From Scleroderma bovista (taxonomy: Eukaryota; Basidiomycota; Agaricomycetes; Boletales; Sclerodermataceae): a stretch of 64,000 bases of DNA. The notes under the pieces were generated by a model. That model made no database searches, was not told the origin of the DNA, and was given only the letters and a program-made list of their open reading frames with translations. Positions 57,437 to 64,000 of the stretch are shown piece by piece. Both the position numbers and the translations under genes were made by a program. The stretch covers positions 44,950-108,949 of the forward strand of contig JAYMGJ010000237.1 of NCBI GenBank assembly GCA_037178675.1, read 5' to 3'. Numbering within the stretch: the first letter of the stretch is position 1; each line of letters starts with the position of its first letter.

Positions 57437-58599
57437 ATCATACAAGTTACCTCCTGGGAGAGATGCAAGAAAATGACATTTGCTAACAGCCTGCTTTATT
57501 CTTATCAATTTCACCAACTTGCTCAACCTTGTTAGTCCAGCTCATCATTATTCATACAAATTTGCATGATCAAAAGTCCATTTATTGTTACTATGATAAA
57601 ATATACCTATGGTCACAGTTGCTGGTACATCTGCACAGATCTTTCTTACTGAGACTTCATATCAGATTTGTCAAGGATGATAACTATTGGTACATTTGTC
57701 AGCTCTCTAATGCTACTGCCTCAGATCATCAGTATAATTGTTGCTTTACCTTACATGCTGGATCTGTACTCTCCCCAAGATATTCATGCTCATGCCATTC
57801 TTCCTTGCACTCCTGATCAGAGACCACATTATTCAGACATTTCTCAGCTCTCTAATACTGCTACTTCTGATCAGCAGTAGCCCAACAGATGTACCTTGTA
57901 TGCTAGGTCTGTGCTCTCCCACAGATATTCATGACCATGCACTTCTGTGGTTGCAATAGATGAGTGCTAATAAGATGTCCTCCAATGCTGCTAAAGGTGC
58001 CAGCTGTGGCCAGTGGAATATGTCTTCCTAACTAGATCAAAATTCTCACCTAGATGTCCCTGGCCATGTCCCTCTGTGGTTACAATAGCTGATGATGCTG
58101 ACAAACCCTTCCTTGCTGGTTATTTAGAGCATATCTTTCTACACCAAGCATCATGGTGTAGTTGGTCAAATATGAGCTATAATATTTCTGTGAGAATGTT
58201 GACAAGTTTTGCAACAGTAACAGGAGTTGGTCCAGTCTACATGTCTGATACCTCCTACAATAGTTGCCTAATTATCAGAAGCATGGTCAATGTAATCAGT
58301 CTTCTGCATGTTGTATTCTACATCACTATTGCACATCTGTTACACTTTTATCAATGTGTCATTGGTTGAGAAATACTCTGTCAATTTGAAAGGCATGTTC
58401 TACTATGACAGAATGTATTGGATAGGAAATATTTCATTGCTCAGCTAGAGGCTCTCTCACTGTATAGAAAACAGAATGAGCCCATGTACCTGGTTAGGCC
58501 GTATTTTACCATGATATTGTTGGAGATAAACAGAACTGTTGTGGTATGTTTACCTACTTACATAAGCTTACATCGCACATACAGTAGAGTCTATTACCA
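57437..58599. repeat. AT-rich DNA with a ~150-bp tandem repeat, no gene
   Basis: Two to three diverged units with TGTACTCTCCCAAGATATTCATG-like cores (about 57765, 57910, 58050) lie in otherwise unrecognised sequence. Frames of 60-118 codons resemble no family. Confidence 0.5.
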
Positions 58600-58806
58600 T
58601 AGTCCCTCAGTAGCTTGCCAGCATACTGAGGGTGAGTACCATCTACTAACCACCGCATACACATACTGATACCTTGTAGTTATCTACAGGTATATACTAA
58701 TACATAGTAGCTTGCCAGCATACTGAGGTTACACTATAGATCTCTCCTTCTCCCTTCTTCTACTAACAGGCTAGACCTTCCCTGTGCAGACCATCACCTT
58801 TCTATA
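58600..58806 (+). mobile_element. Diverged LTR remnant of the element C family
   Basis: The sequence CCCTCAGTAGCTTGCCAGCA, later GGCTAGACCTTCCCTGTGCAG, then ACCTTTCTATA matches the 3' half of the element C LTR in plus orientation. An internal CAGTAGCTTGCCAGCATACTG unit is duplicated. The start was not found and no primer site follows. Confidence 0.6.
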
Positions 58807-58814
58807 GATATATG

Positions 58815-59148
58815 GCCTGGCCTGTGTGTGAAATTGTCACCATAATATATGGTCCAGACTGGGGGTGGGTTGTCACCATAATATAGGGTTGGGCCAGGAT
58901 GCAGGTATCACCATAGTGTATGGTCTGGCCAGGGTGTGTAGTTTAACCATAATATACAGTCCAGCCTGGGTGTGAGTGTCACCATAGTTTATGGTCAGGC
59001 CAGGGTGCTGGTGTCACCATAATATACAATCCAGCCTGGGTGTGGGTGTCACCATAATTTATGGTCAGGCCAGAGTACCAGTGTCACCATAGTGTACAGT
59101 CTGGCCATGGTACCAGTGTCACCATAATATACAATCTGACCTGGGTGT
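58815..59148. repeat. Minisatellite, 35-45 bp units
   Basis: GTCACCATAATATAC, CCAGCCTGGGTGTG and GGTCAGGCCAGGGTG recur about nine times. The array abuts the gypsy-2 LTR. Confidence 0.8.
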
Positions 59149-59794
59149 TGTCAAGACCAGTTCTTCACCAATCTGATCTCTATGAGGGGTCTGGGGGTCA
59201 GAGGTTGGCCTAGCAGTAAGACCGAGATGCTACGTAGCATAGTCATGCTTCCTGAGTAGTAGGAAGGCCGACCGAGGGTCTGACAGAGAGTCTGAGGGTA
59301 AACAGTCAACGACCAAGTACTTGTACGAGGGCAGAGGCAGAGAGCACAAAGAGAGAACAAAGGAGAAGTATCTTGAGAACAGAGGAGAAGTATCTTATTT
59401 GATATTCAAACTGAAACTACAACAGACCGAGTACCTAGGTATTTATACTGAGTGGAATGGAAGAGGCGATGTATGGGTAGTCGGGATTACCGACGAACAA
59501 TGAGCACAGTCGCACTGTGTGCTGAGTAAGTACGGTAAGTGTGATAACTGGATTACCAATAGGTAACATATTAGTAATGCAACGGGATGGGAATGTATAG
59601 TAACCGGAAACAAGAAAGGAAACATATTAGGTAATCGTACAGAGAGACAGAATGGACAACACGCTCACCGATCAGTGGCGATACAGGACAGATAGAGAAA
59701 CGGAAAAGGGAGTACATACAGTAGAACGGATGGCGAACACATGGACGTGATTGGACAATAGGGTACAGGGTGATTGGATGTCACAGTTGTGACA
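59149..59794 (-). mobile_element. 3' LTR of gypsy-2
   Basis: On the minus strand it starts TGTCACAACTGTGACA (a hairpin) and ends GGTCTTGACA, 646 bp. It is preceded by the polypurine tract at 59795-59812. The target duplication cannot be checked because the 5' LTR lies beyond the window. Confidence 0.78.
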
Positions 59795-59960
59795 GTATCC
59801 CCCTCTTAGGGCCGAGCCCATGAGGCTGCAATGCGTATTCCACACCGATTGTGTGCAACCATTGTCTGGGTTTGAAAATCGGTTAGGGCATATTTAAGAC
59901 TGGCCTTTGGTGATGGTAACCCAACAACCTTTCTTCTCCACAACTATTTTACTCATAATC

Positions 59961-61031
59961 ATGTCTTCTGGCAACAACAACAATGGCAACAACATCAACT
60001 GGATGCGTGCTGCCTCAGCCGGGTTGGAAGGGAAACCAACTGATTCAATCCAAGTCCAAATCGCCAAGTTCGACGAGCAGTTGTGTTGGCGACAGGAGCG
60101 ATTGATGAAGCAGGCAGCCAAACAGGAGGCGAGGAGATTGGCAGAGGAGGCTGTGAAGAAGAAGGCCAAGGAGGAGGTGAAGAGAGTCGCTGAAGAGAAA
60201 CGGAGGGCCGAGGAGCAGGCAAAGAAGATCACCGAGGAAAAGTTGCGAGCCGATTTCAAGGCAAGGCACAAGGCTGAGGCAGAAGTGAGGGTGAGAGAGA
60301 AGGCTGAGTTGCTCACAGCTGGTGAGGCAATGTGGGCACGCTTGGGACTAGGGCCCAAGCCCAAGGTGCGTGGTCGATTAATAATTTTATTTGATTTCAC
60401 TGACTTATTATTTGGTTAGCCTTGCCAAGTCACTGCTCGTTCCAACATGGGCATCATGGGGTTCAAGCCCCCTTGTGACCGATGCAGGCAGAGCGGTGAC
60501 AGCAGTGGGTGCAAGCTGGCCGATGGAGTGTGCACACCAACGTGCAGTCAGTGTCAATGATCTAAGGTAAAGTGTACCTTCAACATGTCAACGTTGGCGT
60601 TGGAACGGTCAGTGAGCGGAGAGAAGAGAAAACAGAGCAAGAAGGCGGTGGAGGTGGAAACATTGCCGAGAGGAGGCGAGAAGAGGAAGCAGATGAAGAA
60701 AACAGTCACCGAGGCTGCAAGTATGGAGGAGATCGAGGCGGCAATGGGAGGATTCTCGGTGGCTGGGCCATTGAGTTGACCAGACCCAGTTGTGGTGATC
60801 GACTGCAACACAAGAGAGCTGGCAAAGCTTGGTCAAAAGGTGGAAGGGGTCGCATGGGAGACAAAGAGGGTGGCTGACACTAAGGACCTGAAGGGTAAGG
60901 GCAAGGTGATGCCCGAGGAGAGTGAGGAGCAGCAAGAGTTGGATGAGACGGATGGGGAAGGTGAAGAGTCGGGAAATGAGGATGGAGAGGGTGAGTCCAA
61001 GTTCATCAGGAAAATGGGGAAGAAGGGATAA
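59961..61031 (+). pseudogene. Antisense coiled-coil/cysteine-cluster gene of gypsy-2
   Basis: Exon 1 (59961-60365) encodes MSSGNNNNGNNINWMRAASA and a long K/E/A coiled coil. A 54-bp intron (60366-60419, GTGCGT..GTTAG) leads to exon 2 in the same phase: CDRCRQSGDSSGCKLADGVC, PTCSQC, KVKC, then basic and acidic tails to a stop at 61031. Two TGA codons (60558, 60777) sit at likely arginine positions; otherwise the frame is open. A TATA-like ATATTTAAG lies about 70 bp upstream. The gene is antisense to gypsy-2, between the chromodomain and the polypurine tract, and its start is about 150 bp from that tract. Same layout as 12023-13068. A zinc-binding regulatory protein is a guess. Confidence 0.68.
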
Positions 61032-61260
61032 TCCATTATAATCTCTGGCAGATGTTTTTTGTGGGGTGATAATCAATTATCTGGTCATATATGATCATAT
61101 CTAGCATTATCCATTGCATGCTATGGTTATAATGGATTATCTTTTCCTCTTCATTTTCCTGATGAAGTAGTCAGACTGTAATTGTAATTGTATTTAGTTT
61201 TCTTTTTTTTCACTTTGTTTTCTTCACTGTCAATAGACTTTGTTCAGTGATTTAGACAAC

Positions 61261-63999
61261 TCAGTGTGAGAGGCTTTCTAAGGGGCCTGGCTTAGTCGGA
61301 TAGGCCTTATGGTAGTTGGCCACAAGTTCTGATGCGTGTCCGAGCTCAGTCGCGATCAACCAGGATGTTTCTTTGTCGGTACCTTCGTAACCAGCCCATC
61401 TAACTAGATAGAGGAGTGGGCATTGGCGTCGACATCAGTCGAACTTTGAGTCGAGGATCTCAGTGATCTCAAACTTGGGTTCACTGTCAACTTCGATGGG
61501 AGGTGGTGGAGGTTGAGACTGATTCAGTATTGTGTTCAGTGTTGCTGGTTCGAGCTGTGAGACATGGAAGATGGGGTGGACAGCATGCATAGAGTTGGGG
61601 AGACGGATTGTGAATGATAGGGTGCCAACTTGGGCAATGATTGGGTAGAGACTGAGGTTCTTCTCAAAGAGTTTCTTTGAGGGTCGGGTAGACCTAAAGT
61701 ACTTGGCCTTGACAAATACTTGATCACCAACTTTGAAATCAGGTGCAGGTGACCTTCTGGCATCAGCAGGGCCTTGGTACCTTTTCTGGGCAGCAGCCAT
61801 TTCTTCATGTAGGTACTCATGCAGTGACTCTAAGTCAACTGCATATTCCCTTGCCCGAGCCGATGAAAGATCACATTCAGAGTGCACAGCGAGGTTCGGG
61901 CGGTAGCCTTTGTTTGCGAAGAACAGTGATACACCAGTGGTAGTGCTAGGGGCATTGTTGTAGGTGAACTTGGTGAGGGGTAGTAGGTCCGACCAATTGT
62001 CCTGCTGGTAATTGCAGTACATCCTAAGGTATTGCTCGAGGGTTTGGTTAGCTCGCTTGGTCTGTCCGTCACCTTCTGGGTGATCACCCAAAGTGAAATG
62101 TAATTTCATATCTAAGGCCTTACCGAGTGATCGGAAGAAGTGCGAAACAAACTCTGAGCCTCGGTCAGACGTTACATGTGCAGGGATGCCGTGCTTAGTG
62201 AAGATATGGAGTAGGAAGAACTGTGCGAGCTCGGGGGACGTTATGGTGTTGTGAGTCGGGATGAATATGGCTTGCTTTTATAGTTGGTCAATGACTACCA
62301 GGATGGCTGTGAAGCCAGATGAGGATGGGAGTTGCTCAATGAAATCCATCGAGATGGAATTCCATGGTCAGTCAGGGACCGGTAATTGCTTGAGCATCCC
62401 ATAGGGTCAGTGACATGGTGTCTTAGCTCGGGCACAGGTTGTGCAGGACTTGACGTAGTCCTTTACGTAGGTATGAATGCTTGGCCATGTGTATTTGCGA
62501 TGAATGAGCTCTAGAGTGCGATTCTGACCGAAGTGTCCCGATAGGGGATGGTCATGCTTGTATCTGAGGACATGAAGACATAGATTATCGGCCTCGGGGA
62601 CATACATGTGACCATTGAGACATAGGTAACCAGTCTCATCAGTCGACCATTGGAGATTTGATATGTCTGAGAGGTGGGTTTTAGCAATGGGATTGGTCGG
62701 GAGATTGGCTAGGATATCAGCATGGAGAGACTCAACATCCATGAGTGCACTAGCTCTGAGTACTGGGGTGTGTAGGTATGTCGCACAAAGGGAATTGGTG
62801 AGCTGTTCAGCTGTGAACACCGGTTGGAGATTCTGTGGATTCACTCAGGCGAAGCCCCTATCCCCCTCTTTGGGGTAGACGTCCCAGTGTCGGGCTTTGC
62901 ACCAAGTTTACCAGGTCAGAAACAAATGATCAGGTTAAAAGAGGAGAGGTATTCCGACCATCAGGCTTGCCGATGGGTGAGAACCTTAAAGGTGGAGAAG
63001 TACTCCAAGTTTTTGTGGTCGGTCACAATGTTGATTGGGAAGGCAGGGCCCTCCAGATAATGCCAGGTCTTGAAGGCCTCAAAGATAGCAAGGAGCTCCT
63101 TGTCATGTGTATTGTAGTTCAGCTCAGGTGCGGTCAGAGTGCAAGAGTAGAATGCAATTGGTCGTATCTCGTCATCTGAACCTGTGATGGATAGGATACC
63201 AGTGATCGCATAGTCCAACGCATCGGTCTCGACCATCAGTTGGGCGCCTGGCTGGAAGTGGGTGAGGATGGGAGCGGTAGTGAAGGCCTCCTTGAGTTGA
63301 CTGAATGACTGTCAGCAGATGTCGGAGAAATCCCAAGGGGCATCTTTCTGTGTCAACCAAGTTAGTGGGACCACTATATCGGAGTAGTTGAATATAAATC
63401 AATGGTAAAAGTTCATGAAGCCGAGGAAGGACTGAATGTCCTTCACCTTGCAAGGTTTGGGCCAATCGCAGATTGTCTTGACTTTGTCTTGTGACATTGT
63501 CAAACCATTGGGGGAGAGGAAGTATCCGAGGTACTCCACTGTGTCCAAATGAAACTCACACTTTTCAGGTTTGGTGTAGAGCTTGTGCTGGCGGAGTCAC
63601 CGAAGCACTTCCTGAATGTGCTTGGTATGGTCCTCCATGTTGTCCGAGTAGACTAAGATGTTGTCGAGGTAGACTATGACACAGACATCGAGCATGTCCA
63701 CAAAGACCGAGTTGACAAACCACTGAAAGGCTGCAGGGGCATTGGTGAGACTGAAGGGCATCACCTGCCACTCATACGAGCCATAGCAAGTCCTGAAGGT
63801 GGTTTTCCACTCATCACCTTTGGCAATGCAAACCAGATGGTAAGCATGTCTTAGGTCAATCTTAGTGTAGACCTTTGCCTGACTCGGGGAGTCGAGTAGG
63901 TTGGAGATGAGGGGTAGAGGATACTGATCCTTCTTTGATATTTTGTTGAGTCCTCAGTAATCGACACAAAGTCAGAGAGAGCTGTCCTTCTTCTTGACA
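61261..63999 (-). pseudogene. Gypsy-2 polyprotein (RT, RNase H, integrase, chromodomain), partial
   Basis: Runs in from the right edge. [29 protein letters not shown] and [10 protein letters not shown] (YLDD changed to YLDN). RNase H: LMVETDALDYAITGIL and TDHKNLEYF. Integrase: an H2C2 zinc region (HDHPLSGHFGQNRTLELIHR, YVKSCTTCARAK), WNSISMDFIEQLPSS, TSDRGSEFVSHF and GDHPEGDGQTKRANQTLEQY. A chromodomain at the end (LLYLVRWAGYEGTD, SWLIATELGHASELV) marks a chromovirus that would target H3K9-methylated chromatin. TGA replaces arginine at 61435 (just before the chromodomain), 62407 and at about eight other sites. A TAA lies near 62280. Confidence 0.9.
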
Positions 64000-64000
64000 A

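Noticed and set aside
59894..60400. Minus-strand 168-codon frame opposite the antisense gene
   Set aside because: It is the shadow of the coiled-coil gene, whose plus-strand frame has an intron, coiled coil and cysteine cluster matched in gypsy-1.
1..64000. tRNA or rRNA genes
   Set aside because: I saw no cloverleaf with A and B boxes or rRNA core sequence; the only tRNA-like matches are retroelement primer sites.

Overview
The window reads as a repeat-rich compartment of a filamentous basidiomycete genome (Agaricomycetes; several protein families look Boletales-like, which is recollection, not a database result). The evidence is short spliceosomal introns (mostly 37-60 bp), typical fungal LTR, Tad1-like LINE, tyrosine-recombinase and CACTA/tnp2-type elements, basidiomycete BTB and integrase-core families, and no bacterial gene organisation. 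I found almost no ordinary host genes; most of the sequence is transposons nested inside one another.

Layout. 1-7540: low-complexity DNA, a gypsy-type solo LTR (639-1891), several minisatellites and a fragment of a mitochondrial processing peptidase beta gene. 7544-11000: a second solo LTR, then a decayed multi-exon gene of a basidiomycete family of unknown function, with a third solo LTR in one of its introns. 12023-13260: the 3' end of a gypsy element (gypsy-1) with an antisense coiled-coil/cysteine-cluster gene next to its polypurine tract. Its 3' LTR is cut at 13260 and resumes at 56061.

13261-56055 is one nested tower. The outer layer (element C) has copia-type LTRs at both ends, a 5-bp target duplication CGCAT, a half-tRNA primer site and a gag-like gene but no visible pol. 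Inside it lie a nearly young Ty1/copia element (15307-20416), a 9.3-kb CACTA/tnp2 element with 3-bp TSD ATT (21551-30835) and a DIRS-like tyrosine-recombinase retroelement. That retroelement is split in frame by a 17.95-kb element with ~560-bp terminal inverted repeats and 3-bp TSD TGA (33937-51890). This giant element holds an integrase-core gene, an apparently intact BTB gene, a second BTB gene, a nuclease-like gene, and later insertions (a 6.9-kb LINE, a solo LTR, a gypsy RT scrap).

56061-64000: the rest of the gypsy-1 LTR, tandem repeats, and a second gypsy element (gypsy-2, minus strand, running off the right edge) with a chromodomain and again an antisense coiled-coil/cysteine gene beside the polypurine tract.

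Nearly all premature stops are TGA at arginine positions (CGA to TGA). That points to methyl-CpG deamination as the force that silenced these elements. The clearest intact multi-exon gene is the BTB gene at 50271-51272.
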